A DNA stretch of 64,000 nucleotides from Amycolatopsis vancoresmycina. GTDB taxonomy: Bacteria > Actinomycetota > Actinomycetes > Mycobacteriales > Pseudonocardiaceae. Both the position numbers and the translations under genes were made by a program. The DNA lies in contig NZ_JNYY01000002.1 in NCBI RefSeq assembly GCF_000716785.1, positions 310,001-374,000 of the forward strand, read 5' to 3'. Below are positions 1 to 7,791 of the stretch, piece by piece. Under the pieces are notes generated by a model. The model was given only the letters and a program-made list of their open reading frames with translations, made no database searches and was not told the DNA's origin. Every line of letters begins with the position of its first letter. Within the stretch, counting starts at the first letter, position 1.

Positions 1-306
1 GCGTCGCTCGGCCCGAAGCCGGGGCAGAAGCCGACCGCGCCGAAGGTCGGTCAGAAGCCGGTCCAGCAGAAGAAGAACCAGCCCGCCCAGGGCGGCGCGC
101 AGAAGAAGGTCACGAAGGCGGGCTCGGCCCACGGCTTCGCGCAGACCACCACTCCGGCCGCCTCCGGCGCCACGGCCGCGGCGTCCGCGGACGGCGACCC
201 GACCCCGGCCGACACGAACGGCCAGACCGCCTCGAAGGACAACGGCACGGGCGTGCCGGGCCTTCTCAAAGACTCGACCAGGAAGTCGGGCCGGAAGCGC
301 CGCTGA
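1..306 (+). CDS. yidC: YidC membrane insertase, C-terminal tail (partial)
   Basis: Only the last 101 codons are inside the window, open at the left edge and ending in TGA at 304-306. The visible part is a soluble, Lys/Gln/Ala/Pro-rich tail (repeats of GQKP and QKK, ending KSGRKRR) with no membrane segment. Actinobacterial YidC proteins end in such a basic cytoplasmic tail, which is thought to help hold the ribosome during insertion of membrane proteins. The identification rests mainly on position: jag follows 27 nt downstream, then rsmG and parAB, the conserved order next to oriC. The insertase core itself is not visible, so the name is inferred. Confidence 0.75.
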   Translation, partial: ASLGPKPGQKPTAPKVGQKPVQQKKNQPAQGGAQKKVTKAGSAHGFAQTTTPAASGATAAASADGDPTPADTNGQTASKDNGTGVPGLLKDSTRKSGRKRR

Positions 307-333
307 GGCGCGACCGGTTCGGAGAGGAGACGA

Positions 334-900
334 ATGATGTCGGAGACGATCGACACGATCGACGCCGATAAGGACGACGTGACCCCGGAGCCGGCCGCGT
401 CCGCGGACGCAGCGGGCGAGGAGAAGGCGGGCGGTGACGACATCCTCGTTCAGGAGGGCGACATCGCCGGCGACTACCTCGAGCGCCTGCTGGACCTGCT
501 CGACTACGACGGTGACATCGACCTGGACGTGGAAGCCGGCCGCGCGATCGTCAGCATCGACGGCGGCGAGGACCTCGAGAAGCTCGTCGGCCCGCGCGGC
601 ACCGTGCTCGAGGCGCTGCAGGAGCTGACCCGCCTGGCGGTCCAGCAGGAGACGGGCTCCCGCAGCCGCCTGATGCTGGACATCGCGGGCTGGCGCGCGG
701 ACCGCCGCGAGGAGCTGAAGGAGCTCGGCCGCTCGACGGCGGAGTCGGTCCTCAAGAGCGGCGAGCGGGTGCGGCTGCAGCCGATGAGCCCGTTCGAGCG
801 CAAGGTGGTCCACGACGCGGTGGCGACGGTCTCGGGCGTCACGAGCGAGAGCGAGGGCGAGGACCCGAAGCGCCGTGTGGTGATCTTCCCGGAGTCCTGA
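334..900 (+). CDS. jag: Jag/KhpB family RNA-binding protein (KH and R3H domains)
   Basis: The protein has 188 residues. An acidic Ala/Asp-rich stretch of about 45 residues precedes a KH-like domain (GRAIVSIDGGEDLEKLVGPRG region, about 70-100) and a C-terminal R3H domain (about 120-185, with RSRLMLDIAGWRADRREELKEL and the core of Arg and His residues). Jag/KhpB proteins bind RNA and affect cell envelope assembly; the gene classically sits beside yidC. The ATG at 334 follows the strong ribosome site GGAGAGGAG. A 27-nt gap to yidC indicates co-transcription, and a strong hairpin terminator closes the unit right after the stop codon. Confidence 0.93.
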   Translation: MMSETIDTIDADKDDVTPEPAASADAAGEEKAGGDDILVQEGDIAGDYLERLLDLLDYDGDIDLDVEAGRAIVSIDGGEDLEKLVGPRGTVLEALQELTRLAVQQETGSRSRLMLDIAGWRADRREELKELGRSTAESVLKSGERVRLQPMSPFERKVVHDAVATVSGVTSESEGEDPKRRVVIFPES

Positions 901-913
901 GCTTCACGCGCAG

Positions 914-953
914 AGCGGCCCCACTTGACTCGGTCAGGTGGGGCCGCTTTCTT
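914..953 (+). terminator. Intrinsic terminator after jag
   Basis: A perfect 11-bp stem (AGCGGCCCCAC, 914-924, pairing with 938-948) surrounds a 13-nt loop and is followed by TTTCTTGT. It closes the yidC-jag unit. The start of the next gene lies only a few bases beyond, so that gene must have its own promoter inside or just after this element. Confidence 0.85.
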
Positions 954-959
954 GTGTGC

Positions 960-1496
960 ATGCGCCCGGCAGCCGGTGAGGTCGTCCACTTCTCCGAGGA
1001 CCCGACGATCACCCGCTTCGAGCCGCACGTGGCGGCGACGGCGCGGCAGCCGGAGGCCTACGTCTGGGCGGTCGACGCGGCCCGTGCGCCGGACTACTGG
1101 TTTCCCCGCCAGTGCCCGCGCGCGATGGCGTGGGTGCGGCCGTCGACAACGGAGGCGGACCGCGCGTGGCTCGGCGCCGACCGCGTCCACGCGATCGAGT
1201 ACGGCTGGCTCCCGGCGGTGCAGTCGGTCCGGTTGTACGCGTACCGGTTCGCGGCGTCGGACTTCGAGCCGTTCGGCCCGCACCGGCACGCGATGGTGGC
1301 GGTCGTTCCGGTGGTGCCCCTCGGACCGCCGGAGCCGGTCGGCGATCTGCTCGCGCACCACGAGGCGGCGGGGATCGAGCTGCGGCTGACGCGCAACCTG
1401 TGGGCGTTCGTCGACTCGGCGTCGAGGAGCACCCTCGGCTTCAGCGGCATCCGGTTGGGCAACGCAAAGCCGCGGCCGAACGAATTACACGCGTGA
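960..1496 (+). CDS. DUF6886 family protein
   Basis: The protein has 178 residues counted from the ATG at 960; a GTG two codons earlier is also in frame. The N-terminus VVHFSEDPTITRFEPHVA is the signature of the DUF6886 family, small soluble proteins of unknown function found in many bacteria. There is no signal peptide or membrane segment. The conserved pattern (HFSEDP, then aromatic residues such as YVWAVD and YWFPRQCPR) hints at a small-molecule binding fold, but no catalytic motif is recognised. It lies between the jag terminator and the parS-containing leader of rsmG and has no clear ribosome site, so it may be read from a leaderless transcript. Function is unknown. Confidence 0.75.
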   Translation: MRPAAGEVVHFSEDPTITRFEPHVAATARQPEAYVWAVDAARAPDYWFPRQCPRAMAWVRPSTTEADRAWLGADRVHAIEYGWLPAVQSVRLYAYRFAASDFEPFGPHRHAMVAVVPVVPLGPPEPVGDLLAHHEAAGIELRLTRNLWAFVDSASRSTLGFSGIRLGNAKPRPNELHA

Positions 1497-1497
1497 T

Positions 1498-1511
1498 GTT
1501 TCACGTGGAAC
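1498..1511. promoter_or_regulatory. parS centromere site 1
   Basis: GTTTCACGTGGAAC differs at one position from the bacterial parS core GTTTCACGTGAAAC. It lies just after the stop codon of the DUF6886 gene, 1.8 kb from parB. ParB loads at such sites as a CTP-dependent clamp and recruits ParA and SMC to the origin region. Confidence 0.85.
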
Positions 1512-1540
1512 GGTCCACAAGCGCCGCCGGGTGAGTGGAG

Positions 1541-1549
1541 TTGTCCACA
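1541..1549 (+). promoter_or_regulatory. DnaA box
   Basis: TTGTCCACA is the preferred high-GC actinobacterial DnaA box. It lies between two parS sites, upstream of rsmG. A single box this far from dnaA is more likely to titrate DnaA or affect transcription than to be part of the origin core. Confidence 0.5.
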
Positions 1550-1604
1550 TCTTCGGACTGTCGGCTCGTCTTCTCCGGCTCATCGGGGACAATCGAACGA
1601 GCGC

Positions 1605-1620
1605 GGTTTCACGTGAAACC
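1605..1620. promoter_or_regulatory. parS centromere site 2 (perfect palindrome)
   Basis: GGTTTCACGTGAAACC is a perfect 16-bp palindrome carrying the exact parS core. It lies 22 nt before the rsmG start codon, so bound ParB could also affect transcription of rsmG-parAB. Confidence 0.95.
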
Positions 1621-1641
1621 GGCGGACGAGGAGTAGACGGA

Positions 1642-2304
1642 GTGAGCTTGGAGCAGGCGGCGGAGCGAGTGTTCGGCGAGCACGTCGACCAGGCCGCCGG
1701 GTACGTCGAACTCCTGGAGCGTCACGGCGTCGAGCGGGGGCTGATCGGTCCGCGGGAAGTCGAGCGACTGTGGGAACGGCACGTGCTCAACTCGGCGGTG
1801 ATCGGCGAGCAGATGCCCGAGGGTGCCCGCGTGGTCGACGTCGGGTCGGGTGCGGGGCTTCCGGGTGTACCGCTGGCGATCGCGCGACCGGACCTCGATA
1901 TCGTCTTGCTCGAACCGATGGCCCGCCGGGTGGACTGGCTGGCCGAGGTGGCGGAGAAGCTGGAACTCCCGATCACCATCGTCCGTGGACGCGCGGAGGA
2001 GCGGCCTGTGCGTGAGCAGCTCGGTGGCGCCGACATCGTCACCGCTCGCGCGGTCGCCCCGCTCGCCAAGCTCGCGGACTGGTGCCTACCGCTCGTTCGT
2101 CCCGATGGCTTCCTGGTCGCCCTCAAGGGCGCCAGCGCGGCGGAGGAGATCGAGCGGGACGGTGCCGCCATCCAGAAGGTCGGCGGGGCCGACCCGCTGA
2201 TCGTCGAGTGCGGTGCCGCCGTACTAGAGGTCCCCAGCACGGTTGTGAAGATCCGACGCCTGCCGTCGGCGACGAAGCCGAAGGCGCGGAGCAGGAAGCG
2301 TTAA
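1642..2304 (+). CDS. rsmG: 16S rRNA (guanine-N7) methyltransferase RsmG (GidB)
   Basis: The protein has 220 residues. RsmG transfers a methyl group from SAM to N7 of a guanine in the 530 loop of 16S rRNA; loss gives low-level streptomycin resistance in several bacteria. The SAM-binding motif VVDVGSGAGLPGVPLAIARP lies near residues 60-80, followed by EPMARRVDWL and the family segment ARAVAPLAKLADWC. I chose the GTG at 1642 because GAGGAG stands 9 nt upstream and the protein then begins at the conserved helix; the open frame reaches back to 1531, but that part overlaps parS site 2. parA follows after parS site 3. Confidence 0.95.
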   Translation: MSLEQAAERVFGEHVDQAAGYVELLERHGVERGLIGPREVERLWERHVLNSAVIGEQMPEGARVVDVGSGAGLPGVPLAIARPDLDIVLLEPMARRVDWLAEVAEKLELPITIVRGRAEERPVREQLGGADIVTARAVAPLAKLADWCLPLVRPDGFLVALKGASAAEEIERDGAAIQKVGGADPLIVECGAAVLEVPSTVVKIRRLPSATKPKARSRKR

Positions 2305-2314
2305 CGGGTCGCGA

Positions 2315-2329
2315 TGTTCCACGTGAAAC
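2315..2329. promoter_or_regulatory. parS centromere site 3
   Basis: TGTTCCACGTGAAAC has one mismatch to the parS consensus. It sits in the rsmG-parA gap, 53 nt before the chosen parA start, a common place for parS in actinobacteria. Confidence 0.88.
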
Positions 2330-2381
2330 GACGCGACTCGACCATCGACCAGACGTCTAGATGGAGGAGGTGTCGAGACCG

Positions 2382-3308
2382 GTGAATCCCCCGCCGTCCG
2401 ACTCCACGGAGACCAGCCACGACGTGGGCTGGACGCCGATCGCCGAAGAAGCCGCCCGCGCCGCGCGTCTGCTGCACCCGGAAGAGGGGATGCTCCCCCG
2501 CCCCGGCCGCCGTCGCGTGCTGACCGTCGCCAACCAGAAGGGCGGTGTCGGGAAGACGACCAGCACGGTCAACCTCGCCGCCGCACTCGCGCTCCACGGG
2601 CTCAAGACGCTCGTCGTCGACCTCGACCCGCAGGGCAACGCGAGCACCGCGCTCGACGTCGACCACCGGTCCGGGACGCCCTCCATCTACGAGGTGCTCA
2701 TCGGCGAGGTGACGCTCGCCGAGGCGGCCCAGCCGACCGAGCAGTCCCCCAACCTCTTCTGCGTCCCCGCGACGATCGACCTCGCCGGCGCCGAGATCGA
2801 GCTCGTCTCGATGTCGTCCCGCGAGTCCCGGCTCAAGGAGGCCATCTCCTCGGAGATCCTCGACCAGATCGGCGTCGACTACGTCCTCATCGACTGCCCG
2901 CCGTCGCTCGGCCTGCTGACGGTCAACGCGATGGTCGCCGCGCAGGAGGTGCTGATCCCGATCCAGTGCGAGTACTACGCGCTCGAAGGTCTGGGGCAGC
3001 TGCTGAGCAACATCGAGCTCGTGCAGCAGCACCTCAACCGCGAACTCCGCGTCTCGACGATCCTCCTCACCATGTACGACGGCCGGACCAAGCTGGCCGA
3101 CCAGGTGACGAACGAGGTGCGCAACCACTTCGGCGACACCGTCCTCAAGACGGTCATCCCCCGCAGCGTGAAGGTGTCCGAGGCACCCGGGTACGGCCAG
3201 ACCGTGCTCGCCTACGACCCCGGCTCGCGCGGGGCGATGAGCTACGTCGACGCGGCCAAGGAGATCGCCGAGCGCGGCGCACAGATGGAGAAGGGTAGTT
3301 CGACATGA
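2382..3308 (+). CDS. parA: Chromosome partitioning ATPase ParA
   Basis: The protein has 308 residues. ParA is a deviant Walker ATPase that binds DNA non-specifically and moves ParB-parS complexes to segregate newly replicated origins. The deviant Walker A motif KGGVGKTT is at about 53-60, DLDPQGNAST at about 84-93 and the Walker B segment YVLIDCPPSLGLLT around 170. A 45-residue N-terminal extension precedes the ATPase fold, as in other actinobacterial chromosomal ParAs. I preferred the GTG at 2382 because GGAGGAGGTG lies 9 nt upstream; an ATG at 2361 is in frame but would fall inside that site. The stop codon overlaps the parB start (ATGA), showing translational coupling. Confidence 0.96.
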   Translation: MNPPPSDSTETSHDVGWTPIAEEAARAARLLHPEEGMLPRPGRRRVLTVANQKGGVGKTTSTVNLAAALALHGLKTLVVDLDPQGNASTALDVDHRSGTPSIYEVLIGEVTLAEAAQPTEQSPNLFCVPATIDLAGAEIELVSMSSRESRLKEAISSEILDQIGVDYVLIDCPPSLGLLTVNAMVAAQEVLIPIQCEYYALEGLGQLLSNIELVQQHLNRELRVSTILLTMYDGRTKLADQVTNEVRNHFGDTVLKTVIPRSVKVSEAPGYGQTVLAYDPGSRGAMSYVDAAKEIAERGAQMEKGSST

Positions 3309-4312
3309 CCGAGCGTCGAGGAGGGCTGGGGCGCGGCCTCGCCGCCCTGATCCCGACCGGACCCACCGGCGGCGGTCCCCTGCCCGCGCCCAGCGACGCG
3401 GCGACGGACAAGAAAACGGCCGAAGAGAAGGGCTGGTTCGCGGCGAACGGCGCGGCCGGCCAGCGCCCGGAGGTCAGCGGCGAGGTCGCCGGCGCGGTCT
3501 ACCGCGAGATCCCGGTCAGCTCGATCAAGCCGAACCCGAAGCAGCCGCGTCAGGTCTTCGACGAAGACGCGCTCGCCGAACTCGAGCACTCGATCCGCGA
3601 GTTCGGGCTCATGCAGCCCATCGTCGTCCGCGAACTCGGGAACGACGAGTACGAGCTCGTCATGGGCGAGCGGCGGCTACGTGCGTCGCAGCAGGCGGAC
3701 CTGGACGCGATCCCGGCGATCGTCCGGCAGACCGCCGACGAGTCGATGCTGCGCGACGCGCTCCTGGAGAACATCCACCGCGTCCAGCTGAACCCGCTCG
3801 AAGAGGCGGCGGCGTACCAGCAGCTGCTCGACGAGTTCGCGGTCACCCACGAGGAGCTGGCGAGCCGGATCGGCCGCAGCCGGCCGGTCATCACCAACAC
3901 GATCCGGCTCCTCAAGCTCCCCCTGCCGGTGCAGCGCCGGGTGGCCGCGGGCGTCCTGTCCGCCGGCCACGCCCGCGCGCTGCTGTCGCTGGAGGACGCC
4001 GACAGCCAGGAAGAGCTCGCCGCCCGCATCATCGCGGAGGGCATGTCGGTCCGGGCGACCGAGGAAGCCGTCACGCTCAAGAAGAGCGAGAAGCCGGCCA
4101 AGCCGAAGCCCGCGCCGCGCAAGCCGATCCAGGCACCCGGGTTGCAAGAGCTCGCGAACCGGCTCTCGGACCGGTTCGACACGCGCGTGAAGGTCGACCT
4201 CGGCCGCCGGAAGGGCCGGATCACGCTCGAATTCGGGTCGGTCGACGACCTCGAGCGGATCGTCGCGATCATCGATGCGAACGGGACGAATCAGACGCCG
4301 AAAACCGACTAG
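3305..4312 (+). CDS. parB: Chromosome partitioning protein ParB
   Basis: The protein has 335 residues. ParB is a CTP-dependent DNA clamp that loads at parS. After a 65-residue low-complexity N-terminus, the CTPase/ParB-N domain shows the conserved GERRLRA box (121-127) and ENIHR (155-159; ENIQR is usual). A helix-turn-helix follows (THEELASRIGRSRPVITNTIRLL, about 181-203), and the C-terminal dimerisation domain begins near 285 (APGLQELANRLSDRFDTRVKV). The parS sites lie 1-2 kb upstream. Start ATG at 3305 overlaps parA. A bidirectional terminator separates it from the convergent ddl-type gene. Confidence 0.96.
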   Translation: MTERRGGLGRGLAALIPTGPTGGGPLPAPSDAATDKKTAEEKGWFAANGAAGQRPEVSGEVAGAVYREIPVSSIKPNPKQPRQVFDEDALAELEHSIREFGLMQPIVVRELGNDEYELVMGERRLRASQQADLDAIPAIVRQTADESMLRDALLENIHRVQLNPLEEAAAYQQLLDEFAVTHEELASRIGRSRPVITNTIRLLKLPLPVQRRVAAGVLSAGHARALLSLEDADSQEELAARIIAEGMSVRATEEAVTLKKSEKPAKPKPAPRKPIQAPGLQELANRLSDRFDTRVKVDLGRRKGRITLEFGSVDDLERIVAIIDANGTNQTPKTD

Positions 4313-4389
4313 GGATCACCCTGGGGCGTTTCGTCACGGTGATGATTGCTCCTTGGAGCAGTGGCAAGCACAAGGAGTGATCACACGAA

Positions 4390-4422
4390 AAAGGCCGCCA
4401 CGGAGGTTCCGAGGCGGCCTTT
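4390..4422. terminator. Bidirectional terminator between parB and the ddl-type gene
   Basis: A perfect 10-bp stem, AAAGGCCGCC (4390-4399) with GGCGGCCTTT (4413-4422), has a 13-nt loop. It is flanked by A and T runs on both sides, so it can end transcription of the two convergent genes. Confidence 0.85.
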
Positions 4423-4436
4423 CGCGTGGGTGAGCG

Positions 4437-5381
4437 TCAGCGGGAGATCGCGCGCCCGATGAGTTCGCCGAAGACCGCGCCGAGCGACTTGCCCGCAGCT
4501 TCGATCGCCATCGGCACCGTCGACGTCTCGGTGAGACCCGGTGACGGGTTCACTTCGAGGAAGTGGACCGTGCCGTCCGGCGTGACGACCGCGTCGGTGC
4601 GGGAGATGTCCCGCAGCCCGAGCACGCGGTGGGCGGCGACGGCCAGCTCGGCCACCGCCTTGGCCGCGGCGTCGTCGAGCCGGGCCGGGGTGAAGAAGTC
4701 GGTCAGGCCGGCCGTGTAGCGGGCCGTGTAGTCGTACACGCCGCTCTCCGGGACGATCTCGACCGCCGGCAGCGCCTCGGGACCGTCCTCGCCCTCGACG
4801 ACCGTCACGGCCACTTCGACGCCGTCCACGAACCGCTCCGCGAGCACCGTGTCCCCGTAGGCGAAGCAGCCGACCATCGCGGCCGGCAGTTCCGCCGCTT
4901 CGCGGACCACCTGCGTGCCGAGCGCCGAGCCGCCCTGGTCCGGCTTGAGGATCAGCGGCAGGCCGAGCCGCTCCACCATCGCGTCGAGCACCGCCTGGGC
5001 GCCGAGCTCGCGGAACGTGCTGTGCGGCAGCACAACCCAGCCCGGCGTCGCGAAGCCGGCGTTCTGCAGCAGGGCCTTCGCGGTGGGCTTGTCCCACGCG
5101 CGGCGGCAGCCCTGGGAGCCGGTGCCGACGAACGGCACGCCCAGCATCTCCAGCACCGTCTGCACCGAGCCGTTCTCCCCCTCGCCGCCGTGCAGCGCGA
5201 CGACCACCGCGTCCGGGCGCTGGGTGCGCAGGCGCTCCAGCAGGCCCGCGTCGGTGTCCCATTCCTCGATGCCGAAGCCCTCGGACTTCAGCGCCGCGGA
5301 CAGTCGCCGCCCGGACCTGAGGGAGACGTCGCGCTCGTGCGAGAGACCGCCGGCGAGCACGGCAACGGTACGGTCGACCAC
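4437..5381 (-). CDS. ddl: D-alanine--D-alanine ligase family protein (ATP-grasp)
   Basis: The protein has 314 residues, close to the short DdlB class. The reaction would be ATP-dependent joining of two D-Ala for peptidoglycan precursors. Visible features are the N-terminal AGGLSHERDVSLRSG (about 10-24; the Glu corresponds to the D-Ala-binding Glu), ALHGGEGENGSVQ (about 62-74), the ATP-grasp segment LILKPDQGGSALGT (about 140-155) and the metal-binding end FLEVNPSPGLTETS. The GTG start follows AAGGAG. A full-size ddl is normally elsewhere in actinomycete genomes, so this may be a second copy or a dipeptide ligase of other specificity. The 3' end meets parB at a shared terminator. Confidence 0.85.
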   Translation of the reverse strand: MVDRTVAVLAGGLSHERDVSLRSGRRLSAALKSEGFGIEEWDTDAGLLERLRTQRPDAVVVALHGGEGENGSVQTVLEMLGVPFVGTGSQGCRRAWDKPTAKALLQNAGFATPGWVVLPHSTFRELGAQAVLDAMVERLGLPLILKPDQGGSALGTQVVREAAELPAAMVGCFAYGDTVLAERFVDGVEVAVTVVEGEDGPEALPAVEIVPESGVYDYTARYTAGLTDFFTPARLDDAAAKAVAELAVAAHRVLGLRDISRTDAVVTPDGTVHFLEVNPSPGLTETSTVPMAIEAAGKSLGAVFGELIGRAISR

Positions 5382-5403
5382 CGTGGGAACTCCTTAAGAA
5401 GAT

Positions 5404-6723
5404 TCAGACCGTGTCCGGGGACGGGTTCTGCGGCCCCTGGATCTGGCGCGAGGTCACGCTACCGAAGGTGCGCGCGAGGTCCATTTCGGACTCCAGCACG
5501 GCGGCCAGCCGCCGCACGCCCTCGCGGATCCGCTCCGGCGTCGGGTAGCAGTAGGACAGCCGCATCTGGCGGCTGCCGAACCCGTCGGCGTAGAAGCCGG
5601 TGCCGGACGCGTACGCCACCCGCGCGGTCACCGCGCGCGGCAGCATCGCCTTCGTGTCGACGCCTTCCGGCACCGTCACCCAGACGTAGAAGCCGCCGTC
5701 CGGCTTCGTCCACGAGCAGCCGGGGGGCAGGTACTGGTCGAGCGCGGACAGGATCGCGTCACGCCGTTCGCGGTAGTTCTCGCGGAACTTCTTGATCTGG
5801 CCCTTCCAGTCGTGGGTGGCCAGGTAGCGCGACACGATCATCTGGTTGAACGTCGGCGGGCACAGCGTCGCCGACTCCGCGGCCAGCACGAGCTTCTCGC
5901 GCACGGCGTGCGGCGCGAGCACCCAGCCGACGCGCAGGCCGGAGGCGAACGTCTTGGAGAACGACCCGAGGTACACGACGTTGTCGGGGTCGGTCGAGCG
6001 CAGTGCCGGGTACGTCTGACCGTCGAAGCCGAGCAACCCGTACGGGTTGTCTTCGACGACCAGGACGCCGTGCTCGCGGCAGATCTCCAGGATCTCCGCG
6101 CGGCGCTCGACGGCCAGCGTGACGCCGGCGGGGTTGTGGAAGTTCGGGATCGTGTAGAGGAACTTGACCCGCCGCCCGGCCTTCTTCGCCTGATCGAGTG
6201 CTTCCCGGAGCAGCGACGGCACCAGGCCCTGGTCGTCCATCGCCACGTGCACGACCTGCGCCTGGTACGCGGCGAACGACCCCAGCGCGCCGACGTACGA
6301 AGGGCCTTCGGCGATGACGACGTCACCCGGGTCGCAGAACAGCCGCGTGACCATGTCCAGGCCCATCTGGGAGCCGACGGTCACCACGACGTCGTCCGGG
6401 TGCGCCTTGATGCCCTCCAGGGCCATGATTTCGCAGATCTGCTCGCGCAGCACCGGGACGCCGTGCGCGGAGCCGTACTGCAGCGCCACCAGGCCGTCTT
6501 CGGCGATGATCTCCGCCACCTGCGCCGACAGCGTGTCGAGCGGCAGGGCCGCCAGGTTCGGCATGCCGCCGGCCAGCGAAACCACCTCGGGCCGGCTGGC
6601 CACCGCGAACAGCGCCCGGATCTCGGAGGCGGTCATGCCCGCGGTGCGGGCGGCGTACCGCTCGAGGTGCGGGTCGAGGTTCTGGCGGCCGCTGGGACGC
6701 TGGCTGGGGCGGTTCTCGGTCAT
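5404..6723 (-). CDS. PLP-dependent aminotransferase, class I/II (2-aminoadipate/MocR-catalytic type)
   Basis: The protein has 439 residues and is cytosolic. Fold-type I aminotransferase landmarks are present: SLAGGMPN (about 49-56), NPAG (197-200), EDNPYG (224-229, with the pyridine-binding Asp225) and SFSKTFASGLRVGW with the likely PLP lysine at 257. This subfamily includes LysN-like 2-aminoadipate transaminases and the catalytic part of MocR regulators; no DNA-binding domain is present. The substrate cannot be told from sequence. It lies upstream of the ddl-type gene with a 22-nt gap, so the two are probably co-transcribed. The 5' side faces a 212-nt divergent promoter region before the GNAT gene. 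Confidence 0.85.
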   Translation of the reverse strand: MTENRPSQRPSGRQNLDPHLERYAARTAGMTASEIRALFAVASRPEVVSLAGGMPNLAALPLDTLSAQVAEIIAEDGLVALQYGSAHGVPVLREQICEIMALEGIKAHPDDVVVTVGSQMGLDMVTRLFCDPGDVVIAEGPSYVGALGSFAAYQAQVVHVAMDDQGLVPSLLREALDQAKKAGRRVKFLYTIPNFHNPAGVTLAVERRAEILEICREHGVLVVEDNPYGLLGFDGQTYPALRSTDPDNVVYLGSFSKTFASGLRVGWVLAPHAVREKLVLAAESATLCPPTFNQMIVSRYLATHDWKGQIKKFRENYRERRDAILSALDQYLPPGCSWTKPDGGFYVWVTVPEGVDTKAMLPRAVTARVAYASGTGFYADGFGSRQMRLSYCYPTPERIREGVRRLAAVLESEMDLARTFGSVTSRQIQGPQNPSPDTV

Positions 6724-6935
6724 CGACGTTCACCCGGGGCTAGGCGGACACGGTCACTCCCGCGGGAGCTGGTAGATCCCATCGAGTGTAACCGGGCACC
6801 CATCAGGACCCCCTGGCCTTCCGGTGCTTGTCACATCGGCCTATCCTCGACCATGGCTCCCGTGTTCGTGCCGTGGCTTTCGCGCGGCTTGACGAGCGGG
6901 CGGCCGGTCGGGAGCGCAGGTCAGGGAGGTCGCGG

Positions 6936-7580
6936 GTGTCGCGTCGCGTCGTGGGCGTCACACTGGACAACCTGGAGCACCTGCCGAAGAGCTGCCGCCG
7001 GTGCGTGTACTGGGAGCTGGCCCCGCACCTGAAGCACCAGGCCGAGGAGTTCGGCGCGACCGAGGTCGAAAAGGAAGCCTGGGTGTCGAGCGTGCTGCTC
7101 GAGTGGGGGTCCTGCGGCCGCATCGTCTACAGCGACACGCTGCCGGTCGGGTTCGTGCTGTACGCCCCGCCGAACGCGGTCCCGCGCGCGCTGGCCTTCC
7201 CGACGTCCCCGCCGAGCGCGGACGCGGTCCTGCTGACGTCGTTCCAGGTCCTCCCCGAGTTCCGCGGCGGCGGGCTCGGCCGGATGCTGGTCCAGGCGGT
7301 GGCCAAGGACCTGACGAAACGCGGGGTCCGCGCGATCGAGGCGTTCGGCGACGCCCGCCCCGACGAGGCCGACCCCGACGGCGGGCACAGCTGCGTGCTG
7401 CCGGCGGCGTTCCTGCAGAGCGTCGGCTTCAAGACGGTCCGCCCGCACCAGAAGTGGCCCCGCCTGCGCCTCGAGCTGCGGTCGGCGATCACCTGGAAGG
7501 AAGACGTCGAGGCGGCGCTGGAGCGGCTGCTCGGCCAGGTGACGATCACGACCGCCGAGCCGAGCCTCGGCCGCGCCTGA
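6936..7580 (+). CDS. GNAT family N-acetyltransferase
   Basis: The protein has 214 residues. It should transfer an acetyl group from acetyl-CoA to an unknown amine. The acetyl-CoA loop is in the segment SFQVLPEFRGGGLGRMLVQAVAKDL (about 100-125), with the Arg/Gln-x-x-Gly-x-Gly/Ala pattern seen as RGGGLG. The N-terminal part holds a Cys pair (SCRRCVYWE) and CGRIVYSDTLPVGFVLYAPP. The GTG at 6936 was chosen for the GGGAGGT site 5-6 nt upstream; an open frame continues back to 6828 but has atypical composition. It lies alone between the aminotransferase and cwlM, near the position of the uncharacterised Rv3916c in mycobacteria. Substrate unknown. Confidence 0.8.
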   Translation: MSRRVVGVTLDNLEHLPKSCRRCVYWELAPHLKHQAEEFGATEVEKEAWVSSVLLEWGSCGRIVYSDTLPVGFVLYAPPNAVPRALAFPTSPPSADAVLLTSFQVLPEFRGGGLGRMLVQAVAKDLTKRGVRAIEAFGDARPDEADPDGGHSCVLPAAFLQSVGFKTVRPHQKWPRLRLELRSAITWKEDVEAALERLLGQVTITTAEPSLGRA

Positions 7581-7589
7581 TTCCCCGCC

Positions 7590-7603
7590 CGCAAACGTTT
7601 GCG
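7590..7603. promoter_or_regulatory. LacI-family-like palindrome
   Basis: CGCAAACGTTTGCG is a perfect 14-bp palindrome of the LacI/GalR operator type. It lies 10 nt after the GNAT stop codon. An 18-bp palindrome with the same 12-bp centre occurs inside pcnA at 20466-20483. No LacI gene is in the window. Confidence 0.35.
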
Positions 7604-7660
7604 CCTGGGCTTCACCGCGCCTGGAGGGCGTGTGTGCACAGCTGTGGAAGAAGTGCCGAG

Positions 7661-7669
7661 TTATCCACA
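7661..7669 (+). promoter_or_regulatory. DnaA box
   Basis: TTATCCACA is the classical DnaA box. The surroundings (GCTGTGGAA at 7641 and AAGCTGTGGA near 7694) resemble weaker boxes. The cluster lies in the GNAT-cwlM gap about 7 kb from the yidC end of the window. Confidence 0.5.
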
Positions 7670-7716
7670 GAGCCCTGCTAGGAGCGGTGGACAAGCTGTG
7701 GAGAACTGCCCCGAAA

Positions 7717-7745
7717 CCTGGGGACGCGCGCGTGGCGTCCCCAGG
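7717..7745. terminator. Hairpin terminator between GNAT gene and cwlM
   Basis: A perfect 11-bp GC-rich stem (CCTGGGGACGC at 7717-7727 with 7735-7745) encloses a 7-nt loop between two convergent genes. There is no T-run, as is usual for actinobacterial I-shaped terminators. Confidence 0.65.
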
Positions 7746-7791
7746 GGTGGTGGGGCAGGTGAAGGTGAGCCGCTAGGGGTTGTGGTCGGCC

